A stretch of DNA of 64,000 bases from JBFJKD01 sp038106145 (GTDB taxonomy: Bacteria > Pseudomonadota > Gammaproteobacteria > Pseudomonadales > Porticoccaceae), in contig JAYODD010000012.1 of the NCBI GenBank assembly GCA_038106145.1, forward strand, positions 1 to 64,000. Direction: 5' to 3'. Positions 24,860-34,582 of this stretch are shown here, piece after piece. The stretch's first letter is position 1, and every line of letters begins with the position of its first letter. The notes under the pieces are model-generated. The model did not search any database and was not told where the DNA came from. It worked only from the letters and a program-made list of their open reading frames with translations. A program made the translations under genes and the position numbers.

Positions 24860-26338
24860 TCAATATACGTCCGCCACTGCGAGGCTTTGCCACAACAACA
24901 GCGTGGCATAGCTACCCCAGGGGCTAACGCTGTTCGCGTCGAACTCGGCGATTGCGTCGGTTCCGCCGGTGAGTTTGCGCAGAGCATTTTTTACCCCGAG
25001 ATCCCCGGCCAGAAATATGTCCGGATGGCCGGCGCGAAACGCCGTGTACTGGACGGTCCAGGGGCCGATACCGGGTATGCTGAGCCAATCCTCGTAGGGG
25101 TTACCGTGGCAACCAGGGGGTTCGTCCACAGTCGGTTGTTGCGCGACCGACCTTGCCAGTGCGCGCAATGCCTGACGGCGTTTGTCGGGCATCGCCAGAA
25201 ATGCCAAATCTGAACGGGCCACGGCAGCCGGCGTAGGAAACAGTAAGTGGGGACCGCCGACCGGCTGGCGATCCATGGCTGCACCAACTGGGGCGCCCAA
25301 TTCAGTCACCAGTTTGGACACCAGGTTGTGGGCCGCCTTGACCGACACCTGCTGCCCAAGAATGGCTCTGACCCCCGCTTCAAACGGCGACCACAGTCCC
25401 GGTAGTCTGATACCCGTACTGTCGAGGGGGGCGAGAAGAGGGTGTTTCCCCAGATGGCTGGAAATCACGCTGGCATCCGCATCGAGATCCAGCAGGCGGC
25501 GAATGCGCTGAATAATGGCCAGCGTGGGGCGCGGGTCGGACAGTGACAGCGTCACCTGGAAACCATTTTTTTCGGGTTTATGGGTTGCGGTGAATGCACC
25601 GGTACATGTACCGAGGGTAACGCTGCGGCTGTAACTGTCGTCCGTCACCACTTCCAGGCCGGCAATATGCCGGGCGCGGTAAAAGTCCCGCACCATCGGC
25701 CAGGCGTATGGAGGGCGGTAATTAAGTAGTACTGTCAGACCGTTGTCGCGTGGTGGTTGAGTATGGTGGGTGCTGCGTAATTGCCGAGGGTTCAGGTTCA
25801 GGATCTGTGAAAATACGCTGTTAAAGCGTCGCACACTGCCAAACCCGGCGATATGGGCCACTTCAGTCACTGGCAATGCGGTCTGTTGCAATAATTGCTT
25901 GGCAAATAATACGCGGCGAAAATTCGCGTATTGCAGGGGTGCAATGCCGAGTTGTTGGGTGAACAGACGGCGCAGGTAGCGGTCGCTGACCCCTAGCCGC
26001 TCGGCAAATTCCGGCAGCGATTGTTCGCGCCATTCGCCGTTATCAATCATGCGCATCGCGCGGGTAAGGGTTGTTTGCACTCCCCGCCATGCCGGGGAGC
26101 CCGGCGCGGCTTCCGGTCGGCAACGCAGGCACGGGCGCAAGCCGGCCCGGAGCGCAGCGAAAGCGGTGGCAAAGTACTGCACGTTGCGCTCTTGCGGGGG
26201 CGTGGCGGGGCACACCGGTCGACAAAAAATGCCGGTGGTTTTTACGCCGATGAAAAACAGGCCGTCGAAGCGGGCATCCCGGGCCAGGCGTGCCTGCCGG
26301 TAGTTATCTTGGTTCGCGGGTTGAAGGATAGTTTCCAT
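24860..26338 (-). CDS. Ada-type regulator fused to 3-methyladenine DNA glycosylase (AlkA)
   Basis: 492 aa. The N-terminal Ada zinc domain has Cys39, Cys43, Cys70 and Cys73; Cys39 is the expected methyl acceptor for phosphotriesters. An AraC helix-turn-helix follows (SLPEFAERLGVSDRYLRRLF, EVAHIAGFGSVRRFNSVF). Then come the AlkA N-terminal domain (VLLNYRPPYAWPMVRDFY) and the HhH-GPD glycosylase (EAGVRAILGQQVSVKAA, LSIPGIGPWTVQYTAFRAGHPDIFLAGDLG, with the catalytic Asp in that last segment). The protein combines damage sensing, transcription activation and base excision. The Ada methyltransferase domain is missing and is supplied by the adjacent ogt. Confidence 0.93.
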   Translation of the reverse strand: METILQPANQDNYRQARLARDARFDGLFFIGVKTTGIFCRPVCPATPPQERNVQYFATAFAALRAGLRPCLRCRPEAAPGSPAWRGVQTTLTRAMRMIDNGEWREQSLPEFAERLGVSDRYLRRLFTQQLGIAPLQYANFRRVLFAKQLLQQTALPVTEVAHIAGFGSVRRFNSVFSQILNLNPRQLRSTHHTQPPRDNGLTVLLNYRPPYAWPMVRDFYRARHIAGLEVVTDDSYSRSVTLGTCTGAFTATHKPEKNGFQVTLSLSDPRPTLAIIQRIRRLLDLDADASVISSHLGKHPLLAPLDSTGIRLPGLWSPFEAGVRAILGQQVSVKAAHNLVSKLVTELGAPVGAAMDRQPVGGPHLLFPTPAAVARSDLAFLAMPDKRRQALRALARSVAQQPTVDEPPGCHGNPYEDWLSIPGIGPWTVQYTAFRAGHPDIFLAGDLGVKNALRKLTGGTDAIAEFDANSVSPWGSYATLLLWQSLAVADVY

Positions 26339-26514
26339 GGGGGCAGTTTAGCGCTATCGCCGACGGAAACCAGCCGTTTTCGGAACTGCATAGTTGGTGG
26401 TGGATAGTCAGGGTGGAGCCGTTGCCACGATCGCTTGCGACCGCACCCAGGCAACGCGTCGCCGGTTAATGTCGCGCTTCGCCCCGCGACCGACAAATGG
26501 AGGCCGCCGCCGCG

Positions 26515-27237
26515 TTAAACCGGTTCGGGTGCCGATTTAAACAGGCTGACCACGGTTAACAGGATCATAATGACGGCGACCAAGACAAATGTATAAAACG
26601 CCAGGGTCTGGTTGCTTATGACTGTTCCGCTAACGTCCATGGGCTTATGCGCCATGGTTACCGCGGCCATGCCAGTGTAGTGCATGCCGCACACCGCCAG
26701 CCCCATGACGCAGGCGCTAGCAACCCGTTGCAGAAGGCCTCTGAGGTTAAATGCCAGCCACAGGGCAATAGTCGCCGCGGCGATAGCAATGGCAATCGAC
26801 CCGGATACCAGCAGCATACTGTAGGAAATAGATGCGGGCATAATCATCGCTGCCATACCGGTATAGTGCATACCGGCTACCCCCAGGCCGGTAACCGCAC
26901 CGGCGATCAATAGTTTTGCAACGCTGGCGGTTTTTGCGCTAACCAGGAAGAGCCCTGCGCCACAGGCCCCCACCGCGATAATCAGCGAAAGCCCGGTCAA
27001 TGCGACGTCGTAGGAGACCCCGATAGGCAGGATGTAGGCCAGCATACCAATAAAATGCATGGCCCAGATGGCGCCGCCGCCCATGGCGATTGCCGCACCC
27101 GCCAGCCAGGCGAATTTTGCCCGGGGTGTTGTGGCGCCGCGGATGTTGGTAGCCAGTTCAAGGGCTGTGTAGGAGCCGATCACGGAAATAATATAGGACA
27201 GAATTACCAGTAAGGTATCGTAGGAGGGGGCGATCAT
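26515..27237 (-). CDS. Stand-alone MHYT-domain integral membrane protein
   Basis: 240 aa with about seven transmembrane helices and the MHYT signature three times (AMHFIGM, GMHYTGM, GMHYTGM), each near the outer face of a helix. MHYT domains have been proposed to bind copper and sense O2, CO or NO, and are normally fused to GGDEF/EAL or kinase domains. Here no signalling domain follows; the protein ends in a short cytoplasmic tail (FKSAPEPV). No partner gene is adjacent. Confidence 0.88.
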   Translation of the reverse strand: MIAPSYDTLLVILSYIISVIGSYTALELATNIRGATTPRAKFAWLAGAAIAMGGGAIWAMHFIGMLAYILPIGVSYDVALTGLSLIIAVGACGAGLFLVSAKTASVAKLLIAGAVTGLGVAGMHYTGMAAMIMPASISYSMLLVSGSIAIAIAAATIALWLAFNLRGLLQRVASACVMGLAVCGMHYTGMAAVTMAHKPMDVSGTVISNQTLAFYTFVLVAVIMILLTVVSLFKSAPEPV

Positions 27238-27688
27238 AGTGGGGGTCTCCGGTTATCGTTCGGCGTTTGCGCAAGCGCGCTATCCAGAGTTGGTGAGCGC
27301 TGAAAACCATAAAGCTCATCCGCTACGGCGCCCTGGGTCGCGAATGGCGCGATGGGGCGGCGAAAAATTTTCCTGTGATGCTCCTTTTCTATCTCCGTTG
27401 ATCGTGTCCGCCTGATTCTGATTGGTTAATCCCGCGTGGACGGGGCCAGCACTTGTTTGAGCGGAAATACCTCACGATGATGACGGATCGGAATCGGGAT
27501 AACAACCCAACGGAGGTGCGGCGGACAGGGTCCGTACCACCCTGATGCGTCTCCTTCTGCCTGCCTACGTTGGGCGGCCAGGGTCGAGACCGGCCGCAAT
27601 GAAGGCTGTAAATGTCGGTTGAGTGTGAGGACGTTAGTGGGCAAAATTAGCAGACCTGTGCACCGTGCGTGCAGTGGAACTGGATCTT
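27238..27688. other. Intergenic region upstream of gspC
   Basis: About 430 to 450 bp between divergent genes, expected to hold the gsp operon promoter. I see no clear promoter consensus, repeat or RNA gene. An in-frame GTG at 27665 could extend GspC by eight residues. Confidence 0.4.
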
Positions 27689-28375
27689 ATGGAATGGATT
27701 GGCAGTAACAGGGTTGGCAGGCGGAACGCTCACAACACACCGATTGGCGAATCGAGCCCAAAGGTGTTATTGCTCGCGTTGTGTGCCGGGTTACTATTGC
27801 TCGGTTTACAGGGTTATTTTGACAGTCGAATTCTGGTGGGCGGCCAGGACCTGTCAGGTGGGCAGGTGGAAGCCAGCGGGAGCGTGCAAGGCGAGACGCT
27901 GGATCTTGCGGCGATTATCGCTCTGAATATGATGGGTGGCGCGACCGCCAGTGCGGCGAGTGCCGCGGCCACCGAAGCCATCCCGGATACCCGCCTCGAT
28001 CTGCAATTACACGGTATTTTCGCCAGTAATGGCGAACGCCTTGCGGGGGCGGTGATCGCGCAGGCGGGTGGCGACTCGGGGTTTTACCGCATCGGCGACG
28101 AAATCGCCGACGATGTCAGTCTCCATGCGGTGGCGGCGGACAGTGTGGTGCTCAGGCGTGGTGGTGCGCTGGAAACCCTGCGCTACCCGGAAAAGACTGA
28201 AGCGGCTGCAACTACGCCGCGTGTTGCGTCGCGCCGTGTGCGAGGGGACAATGTGGCGAATCAGGAAGTAACGTCACCGGGTGCTGGAGACGGTGGCTCC
28301 AGTGCGCAGAACAACCAGCGCGCAACGCAATTGCGCGAGCGTTTGCAGCGACTGCGACGGCGCAGCGCCGAGTAG
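27689..28375 (+). CDS. gspC: Type II secretion inner-membrane protein GspC
   Basis: 228 aa from ATG 27689 (GTG 27665 is possible). One transmembrane helix (VLLLALCAGLLLLGL), then a periplasmic linker and the homology region DTRLDLQLHGIFASNGERLAGAVIAQ, which contacts the N0 domain of the secretin. The C-terminus is a charged, low-complexity tail ending LRERLQRLRRRSAE in place of the PDZ domain of many GspC proteins. GspC links the inner platform to GspD. It is the first gene of gspCDEFGHIJKLM. Confidence 0.85.
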   Translation: MEWIGSNRVGRRNAHNTPIGESSPKVLLLALCAGLLLLGLQGYFDSRILVGGQDLSGGQVEASGSVQGETLDLAAIIALNMMGGATASAASAAATEAIPDTRLDLQLHGIFASNGERLAGAVIAQAGGDSGFYRIGDEIADDVSLHAVAADSVVLRRGGALETLRYPEKTEAAATTPRVASRRVRGDNVANQEVTSPGAGDGGSSAQNNQRATQLRERLQRLRRRSAE

Positions 28376-28408
28376 GGCGAATTTCATAATAATATTCAAG
28401 GACAGATT

Positions 28409-30415
28409 ATGCGCATAAGAACCTTAATTCTGTTGGCGATGTTGCTGTCTGGGTACCATCTGCCGCTGGGGGCAGCGGAGGGTGCCAACGACGGGGACGA
28501 AACGGTAACCCTTAGCTTGCAGGATGCGGAAATCGAAGATCTGGTGCGCTGGGCCGGTCAGGTCACCAACAAAACCATTATTGTCCATCCCAATGTGAAG
28601 GGCCGGGTAACGGTCCTGGCCGGCGAGTCGATGACGCGCGAAGAGGCCTACCAGGTGTTTCTGTCGGTGTTGCAGGTGCACGGCTTCAGCGTGATTGAGG
28701 CGGGCGATGCGCTCAAGGTGATTCCGGCGCAGCAGGCCAAGGAAAACGATGTGCCACTGCTCGAAACCGGTAATGCCGGGCAGGAAGATATGGTGGTGCG
28801 CATCGTCAAGGTCAAAAATATCTCGGCGGTGGAGGTGGTTAATCTGGTGCGGCCGATGGTGCCGCAGTTTGCCCATCTTGCGGCCTATCCCCCCACCAAC
28901 GCGATTTTAATTGCCGCCAGTGCGGGAAAAATTGATCAGATTGCGCGCATAGTGGACCGACTTGATCAGGTGGGTTCCATCGATATCGAGTTATTGCCAC
29001 TGCAATTTGCCAGCGCCCGTCAGGTGGCGGACGTGGTCGGCAAACTGTTGCCCGGTGGTGGGCAACAGGGTCAGGGCGCGGAGACGAAAGGANNNNNNNN
29101 NNCCATTGCGGTGGACGAGCGCTCCAATAGTCTGCTCCTGACCGGTGATCCGGTGACCCGCCAGCAGATAAAAGCGCTGGTGCAGCGCCTCGACCAACCC
29201 CTCAGTGGCGATGGCAATACCCAGGTAATTTATTTGCAGTATGCCAAGGCGGAAGACCTGGTGCCGATCCTGGAAAGCGTCAGCGGCAGTGTACAGAAGG
29301 GCGAGAAGGATCAACGCCTCGCCGATGTCGATGTCAATATTCGTGCCAACGAATCCCTCAACGCCCTGATTATCACCGCACCACCGTCGCTGCAAAACGC
29401 CATGCGTGGAGTAATCGGCAAACTCGATGTGCGTCGTGCACAGGTGCTGGTGGAAGCGCTCATCGTTGAAGTTAATGAAGATCTGGCCAACGACCTCGGC
29501 GTGCAGTGGCAATCCAATTTGACCCCGAATCAGGAATCGGTGTTCGCCGGTTTTTCCGCGTTTCCGCCCACGGTGTCTCCGCTCACGTTTGACAGTTCCA
29601 CCAGTACGGTAACGCTGGGCAGCGGCCTGTCCCTCGGGTATTTTCGCGGTGGCACGTTGCGCGCAATTATTCAGGCCCTGGAAGGCGAAACCAACGCCAA
29701 TATTCTGTCCACGCCCACTATCCTTGCGCTGGATAATGAGGAGGCGCAGATTCTCGTGGGCTCCAGTGTGCCGTTTATTACCGGATCGCAGAAAAGGGAG
29801 GGAGACAATGATCCCTTTCAAACCATTCAGCGCCAGGACATCGGCGTGTCGTTGAAAATTAAACCGCGAATTAATACCAATAATTCGGTGACGCTGGATA
29901 TTGAACAGAAAGTGGAAAGTATTGCACAGAGCACCGTGCAAACGGCAGATATCGTAACCAATAAACGGGAAATAAAAACCCGCGTGCTGATCGACAACGA
30001 CCAGGTGTTAGTGCTGGGCGGTCTGATTCGCGATGAAATTTCTGAATCCGAATCCAAAGTGCCGTTGCTGGGTAATGTGCCGATCATCGGGCGCGTATTC
30101 AAGAGTACCTCGAGCACCGTGGTGAAGAAAAACCTGATGGTATTTATCCATCCGGTCATTTTGCGCGATAACCGCAGTAGTAATGATGCTACCCGCGCCC
30201 GCTATGAGCACATGCGCGACAATCAGAAACAATTTGGCGACCGCGTTGAAACGTTTTACGTGCCCGGCCCGCTGCCTCTGCTGCCCGACTGGGTCGATGC
30301 ACCTCCGCCCAAGCCAGTCACACCGAGCGATGCTGAGTCGGCGGTGCGGGACTCCCCACAGGCGGTGCCGGTCCCCGATGCGCCGCGCACACCCGAGTCC
30401 GGGCCGCAGCCGTGA
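28409..30415 (+). CDS. gspD: Type II secretion secretin GspD (contains a 10-N gap)
   Basis: About 668 aa. A signal peptide (LLAMLLSGYHLPLGAAEG) precedes the N0 domain (VTLSLQDAEIEDLVRWAGQVTNKTI), N1-N3 domains (NLVRPMVP..., SNSLLLTGD...) and the secretin core (VNEDLANDLGVQW, NILSTPTILALDNEEAQILVG, VPLLGNVPIIGRVFKS). It forms the outer-membrane pore of the type II system. Ten N at 29093-29102 fall in the N1/N2 linker at about residue 229, so a few residues and the true spacing are unknown. The frame matches GspD on both sides. The stop overlaps the gspE start. Confidence 0.93.
   Translation: MRIRTLILLAMLLSGYHLPLGAAEGANDGDETVTLSLQDAEIEDLVRWAGQVTNKTIIVHPNVKGRVTVLAGESMTREEAYQVFLSVLQVHGFSVIEAGDALKVIPAQQAKENDVPLLETGNAGQEDMVVRIVKVKNISAVEVVNLVRPMVPQFAHLAAYPPTNAILIAASAGKIDQIARIVDRLDQVGSIDIELLPLQFASARQVADVVGKLLPGGGQQGQGAETKGXXXXIAVDERSNSLLLTGDPVTRQQIKALVQRLDQPLSGDGNTQVIYLQYAKAEDLVPILESVSGSVQKGEKDQRLADVDVNIRANESLNALIITAPPSLQNAMRGVIGKLDVRRAQVLVEALIVEVNEDLANDLGVQWQSNLTPNQESVFAGFSAFPPTVSPLTFDSSTSTVTLGSGLSLGYFRGGTLRAIIQALEGETNANILSTPTILALDNEEAQILVGSSVPFITGSQKREGDNDPFQTIQRQDIGVSLKIKPRINTNNSVTLDIEQKVESIAQSTVQTADIVTNKREIKTRVLIDNDQVLVLGGLIRDEISESESKVPLLGNVPIIGRVFKSTSSTVVKKNLMVFIHPVILRDNRSSNDATRARYEHMRDNQKQFGDRVETFYVPGPLPLLPDWVDAPPPKPVTPSDAESAVRDSPQAVPVPDAPRTPESGPQP
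29093..29102. other. Assembly gap (10 N) inside gspD
   Basis: Ten undetermined bases. The length is probably a placeholder, so the gap size is unknown. Confidence 0.95.
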
Positions 30416-31914
30416 ACCCCGACGGGGTACTAGCCCATAGCCAGCCCCTGCTACCGTTTGGATTCGCCAAGCGCCACGGCGTGGTGCTGCTTAACGAGGG
30501 TCAACAGCCGCGCCGCGCGCTATGCACAAAGTCGCCGACGCTTGCGGTCATCACTGAGGTCAGGCGTTTCGCCGGCGAGCCGGTGGCGGTGGAAGTGGTC
30601 GATGCCGAGACCTTTCAGCGGTATATCGGTAGCACCTACGAACAGCATAGTGACACCGCCATGGCCATGGTGGCTGATATCGGCGAGGATCTGAACCTGG
30701 AGCGGCTGGCCGCCGCGGTGCCGGAGACCGAGGATCTGCTGGAGCAACAGGAGGACGCACCAATAATCCGCCTGATTAATGCGATTCTCGCCGAAGCGAT
30801 CAAACAACAAGCCTCGGATATTCATGTGGAAATTTATGAAACGCGACTTGCCGTTCGCTTCCGCACCGACGGCGTGTTGCGCGATGTGGTGGAACCGCGA
30901 CGCGCACTGGCACCCTTGCTGGTATCCCGGCTGAAGGTGATGGCACGGCTCGATATCGCCGAAAAAAGAGTGCCTCAGGACGGGCGTATCTCCCTGCGTC
31001 TGGGGGGGCGCGACGTGGATGTACGGGTGTCCACTATGCCCACCTCCTACGGTGAGCGGGTGGTATTGCGCCTGCTCGACAAGCAGGCGGGACGCATGGA
31101 TCTGGCGGCGCTGGGTATGGCGGAACAGGATTTGCGCCACTGCGACCGGTTATTGCGGTTGTCCCACGGCATTTTTTTGGTAACGGGACCCACCGGGTCG
31201 GGTAAGACCACAACGCTGTATGCGGGACTGGGGCGCATCAACGACCGCAAAATGAATATTCTGACCGTCGAAGACCCGGTTGAATACCATCTCGAGGGGG
31301 TTAGCCAGACTCAGGTCAATGTCAAAGCGGGTATGACCTTTGCGCGCGGCCTGCGGGCTATTTTGCGTCAGGACCCCGATGTGGTGATGGTGGGAGAGAT
31401 TCGCGATCTGGAGACCATGCAGATCGCGGTGCAGGCCAGTCTGACCGGACACCTGGTGCTATCGACGTTGCATACCAACACTGCCACCGGTGCGGTGACG
31501 CGGCTGATCGATATGGGCGTGGAGCCCTTTTTACTGGCCTCCAGCCTGGTGGGAGTGCTGGCGCAACGGCTGGTGCGCGTGTTGTGTCGGGACTGCCGCG
31601 AGGTTTATACCCCGGACGCTGCCGAGTGTGCGTTGCTGGGTATTCCCGCAACGCCGCCGGTACGCCTGTATCGCGCCTCTGCCCGTGGCTGTGACAGCTG
31701 TCACCACCAGGGCTACAGCGGGCGCACGGGTATCTACGAACTGGTGGTGGTGGACGCCCGGTTGCGCGAATTGATTCACGACCAGGCGTCGGAGGCGACG
31801 CTGGTCAATTATGCCCGCACCCTGGGGCCGTCCATCCGCGCGGACGGCTGCCGCAAGGTATTGGCCGGTATCACCGCCCTGGAGGAAGTTTTGCGGGTCA
31901 CCCAGGACGAGTAG
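30412..31914 (+). CDS. gspE: Type II secretion ATPase GspE
   Basis: 500 aa from GTG 30412, overlapping the gspD stop by 4 bp. The N1E/N2E region is followed by the ATPase core: Walker A GPTGSGKTTT, the Asp box (ILTVEDPVEY), Walker B (DPDVVMVGEIRDLETMQIA) and the His box (GHLVLSTLHTNTA). A tetracysteine zinc motif CRDC...CDSC is present near residue 385-430. GspE is the cytoplasmic hexamer that powers pseudopilus assembly, docking on GspL and GspF. Confidence 0.96.
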   Translation: MNPDGVLAHSQPLLPFGFAKRHGVVLLNEGQQPRRALCTKSPTLAVITEVRRFAGEPVAVEVVDAETFQRYIGSTYEQHSDTAMAMVADIGEDLNLERLAAAVPETEDLLEQQEDAPIIRLINAILAEAIKQQASDIHVEIYETRLAVRFRTDGVLRDVVEPRRALAPLLVSRLKVMARLDIAEKRVPQDGRISLRLGGRDVDVRVSTMPTSYGERVVLRLLDKQAGRMDLAALGMAEQDLRHCDRLLRLSHGIFLVTGPTGSGKTTTLYAGLGRINDRKMNILTVEDPVEYHLEGVSQTQVNVKAGMTFARGLRAILRQDPDVVMVGEIRDLETMQIAVQASLTGHLVLSTLHTNTATGAVTRLIDMGVEPFLLASSLVGVLAQRLVRVLCRDCREVYTPDAAECALLGIPATPPVRLYRASARGCDSCHHQGYSGRTGIYELVVVDARLRELIHDQASEATLVNYARTLGPSIRADGCRKVLAGITALEEVLRVTQDE

Positions 31915-31960
31915 CCTGAACTGGCACACGCGCTTGCAGGAGCCCTAATCGGAATCGACC

Positions 31961-33172
31961 ATGCCAGCCTTTGACTATATTGCCATTGATGCCCAGGGCA
32001 AGCGGCGCAAGGGTGCGCTGGAGGGGGACAGTGCGCGCCATATTCGCCAGCAGTTACGGGAGCGGGCACTGACACCCCTGGCGGTGGAGTTGGCGGACGA
32101 GAAGCCCCTGACCCTGCACCGCCCGCTATTTGGTCAGCACCTGGGCATTCGGCAGTTGGCGCTGATGACGCGGCAGTTAGCGGCCCTGGTACAGGCCGGT
32201 ATGCCGCTCACCGACGTGCTGGGAGCGGTGGCAGAACAGAGTGAGTCCGCGCGCGCGCGGCGCATTGTTACGGCGTTGCGGGCGCGGGTGCGGGAAGGCT
32301 ACAGCCTCGCCCATGCGCTGGCGGATTTCCCCGGAACCTTTGACCGCCTGTTTCGCGCCACGATTGCCGCAGGCGAGCAGTCCGGGTATCTGGATCGCGT
32401 GCTGGCTCAGCTCGCGGATTACATTGAGCAGAGCCACGAGTTTCGACAAAAGGTTCAACTCGCGCTGATTTATCCGGTGTTGCTGGTGGTGTTGTCCTTC
32501 GCCATTGTGACCGGGTTGATGGTCTATGTGGTGCCCGATGTCATCAAGGTGTTTACCGGCACCGGTCAGCCACTACCCGCTCTGACGCGCGGATTGGTGG
32601 CGCTCAGCGATTTTACGGTGGCCTGGGGCTGGCTGGTGGCGCTGGTGGCAATTGTGCTGGTCGCAGGGTTTCGCGTCGCGCTACGCAATCCCGCTTGGCG
32701 GCGGGCTTGGCACCGACGCTATTTACGTTGGCCTCTGGTGCGTAAATTGAGTCGTGGTGTCAACGCCGCGCGTTACATCAATACTCTCAGTATTCTGACC
32801 CAGAGCAGTGTACCGCTGGTGGATGCGATGCATATTGCCGGAGAGGTGGTAGGCAACGACTACATTCGCGAGCAGGTGGGCGTGGCGCGACGCCAGGTCA
32901 GCGAGGGCGCCACGTTGTACGACGCCCTGGGCGCGACCGGCTGTTTTCCGCCGATTATGCTGCACATGATTGCCAGTGGTGAAGCCAGCGGCGAACTGGA
33001 TGCCATGCTGGCGCGCACCGCCCACCAGCAACAGCGGGATTTACAGGTATTGGTGGCAACCCTGGTCGCCCTGTTTGAGCCGTTGATGTTATTGACCATG
33101 GGTGCGGTGGTCATGCTGATCGTGTTGGCCATCCTGCTACCCATACTGAGTTTAAATCAGTTGGTGGCATAG
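31961..33172 (+). CDS. gspF: Type II secretion platform protein GspF
   Basis: 403 aa polytopic inner-membrane protein with two homologous T2SSF halves. The N-terminal cytoplasmic segment FDYIAIDAQGKRRKGALEGDSARHIRQ is typical. Three main transmembrane helices are seen (LIYPVLLVVLSFAIVTGLMVYVV, VAWGWLVALVAIVLVAGF, LFEPLMLLTMGAVVMLIVLAILLPI). GspF is thought to couple ATP hydrolysis by GspE to pseudopilin extraction. It starts 46 bp after gspE. Confidence 0.95.
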   Translation: MPAFDYIAIDAQGKRRKGALEGDSARHIRQQLRERALTPLAVELADEKPLTLHRPLFGQHLGIRQLALMTRQLAALVQAGMPLTDVLGAVAEQSESARARRIVTALRARVREGYSLAHALADFPGTFDRLFRATIAAGEQSGYLDRVLAQLADYIEQSHEFRQKVQLALIYPVLLVVLSFAIVTGLMVYVVPDVIKVFTGTGQPLPALTRGLVALSDFTVAWGWLVALVAIVLVAGFRVALRNPAWRRAWHRRYLRWPLVRKLSRGVNAARYINTLSILTQSSVPLVDAMHIAGEVVGNDYIREQVGVARRQVSEGATLYDALGATGCFPPIMLHMIASGEASGELDAMLARTAHQQQRDLQVLVATLVALFEPLMLLTMGAVVMLIVLAILLPILSLNQLVA

Positions 33173-33241
33173 CGGGCTGGCGGCACGGTCTCCAGTTTTA
33201 TCAAGACCTGGAAATGCATTTGAAAGAGGAGTCAACGAACC

Positions 33242-33694
33242 ATGAATAGCGCCAGTTCCCCGTCGGCCAAATATCGACGCGCCAGCGGCTTTACCCTGAT
33301 TGAAATTATGGTGGTGATTGTGATTCTCGGGGTGCTCGGCGCACTGGTGATACCGAATATTATCGGTCGCACCGGTGAGGCACGGGTTACCGCTGCGAAA
33401 AGTGATATGCGCGCCATCGCCAACGCGTTGGATTTATACAAACTCGACAACTTTAATTACCCCAGTACCGATCAGGGTTTGCAGGCCCTGGTGACACAAC
33501 CGGGGGGTTTTCCCGAAGCTAAAAACTGGAATCCAGACGGGTATCTGAAAAAATTGCCCAAAGATCCCTGGGGTAACGATTACCAGTACATCAGCCCGGG
33601 GCGCAACGGTAAATATGATCTGTTTTCTCTCGGATCCGATGGCCGGGCGGGCGGCGAAAAAGAAGCAGCGGACCTGAACAATTGGGAATTATAA
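33242..33694 (+). CDS. gspG: Type II secretion major pseudopilin GspG
   Basis: 150 aa prepilin. The leader ends in a Gly before FTLIEIMVVIVILGVLGALVIPNI, with Glu5 of the mature protein present. The globular part has the GspG pattern DLYKLDNFNYPSTDQGLQALVT and PWGNDYQYISPGRNGKYDLFSLGSDG, where calcium is bound. It polymerises into the pseudopilus. AGAGGAG lies upstream of the ATG. Confidence 0.96.
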   Translation: MNSASSPSAKYRRASGFTLIEIMVVIVILGVLGALVIPNIIGRTGEARVTAAKSDMRAIANALDLYKLDNFNYPSTDQGLQALVTQPGGFPEAKNWNPDGYLKKLPKDPWGNDYQYISPGRNGKYDLFSLGSDGRAGGEKEAADLNNWEL

Positions 33695-33702
33695 CGGGCG
33701 TT

Positions 33703-34215
33703 GTGGATACTCGACACCAGCGCGGCTTTACGCTGCTGGAATTGTTGGTGGTATTGGTGATTATTGGCGTGATGGTCGGCGCAGTGCTGCTCAGCACCAG
33801 TGATCGTCGCATCGGCGAATTGCACGATCAGGGCGATCGCCTGTTTTCATTGTTGCGCTGGTGCGCAGATGAAGCGTTGCAACAGCGCGTCGAATTGGGG
33901 CTGGTGATCGACGCGGAGGGTTACCGCTTGCTGGAGTGGTCGAACCGCGCGGGACGCTGGGACACCCCCACTGTCGCCGATGTACCCGGAGCGGTGAAAT
34001 TACCTGGGTACTTGCGGCTACAGGTGCAAGTACAGGGTGAGCAGGACAATCTCCTGCGCCGCGATGACGAGGCTACGCCGGCGCCCACTATTTTATTTTT
34101 ATCCAGCGGTGAAATAACCGATTTCGAGTTGACGCTGATTGTTACGGACAGGGCTGAGACTGCCATTACCATGTTGGGCGGAGGCTATGGGGAATTGCAC
34201 TGGTTGCAGGAGTAA
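33703..34215 (+). CDS. gspH: Type II secretion minor pseudopilin GspH
   Basis: 170 aa from GTG 33703, giving the short leader MDTRHQRG before FTLLELLVVLVIIGVMVGAVLL. An upstream TTG at 33682 overlapping gspG is possible; neither has a good ribosome binding site. GspH joins the minor pseudopilin complex. The stop overlaps gspI. Confidence 0.88.
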   Translation: MDTRHQRGFTLLELLVVLVIIGVMVGAVLLSTSDRRIGELHDQGDRLFSLLRWCADEALQQRVELGLVIDAEGYRLLEWSNRAGRWDTPTVADVPGAVKLPGYLRLQVQVQGEQDNLLRRDDEATPAPTILFLSSGEITDFELTLIVTDRAETAITMLGGGYGELHWLQE

Positions 34216-34582
34216 ACCCGGGCGTAGCGCCGGTTTCACGCTGCTGGAAACACTGGTGGCGCTGGCGATTTTTGCGATATGTGTTGCGGTGCTGCTGGCG
34301 CAGTCGCAGCGCGCGCTGCATCTGCAACAGCAGTTAGAAATGCGCACCGTCGCGCGGTGGGTGGCCGAGAACAAATTGGCGGAATTGCAGCTACAGACAC
34401 CCTGGCCCGCGACGGGTACCAGCACCGACAGTGTGGAGCTGGGCGATCGATCCTGGCAGGTGATCAGTACCGTCGCCGATACCGCGCGGGCAGACTTTCG
34501 TCGCATTGAAATTGCCGTATACGTCGAGCAGGGCGCGGTCGATGCGGTCGATCACCTGATCGGCTTTGTTGGGCTGAATTGA
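34187..34582 (+). CDS. gspI: Type II secretion minor pseudopilin GspI
   Basis: 131 aa from ATG 34187, the only sensible start before the prepilin site (SAG|FTLLETLVALAIFAICVAVLL). It overlaps gspH by 29 bp. The globular half contains MRTVARWVAENKLAELQL, a GspI signature. It nucleates the pseudopilus tip with GspJ and GspK. Confidence 0.9.
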   Translation: MGNCTGCRSKPGRSAGFTLLETLVALAIFAICVAVLLAQSQRALHLQQQLEMRTVARWVAENKLAELQLQTPWPATGTSTDSVELGDRSWQVISTVADTARADFRRIEIAVYVEQGAVDAVDHLIGFVGLN

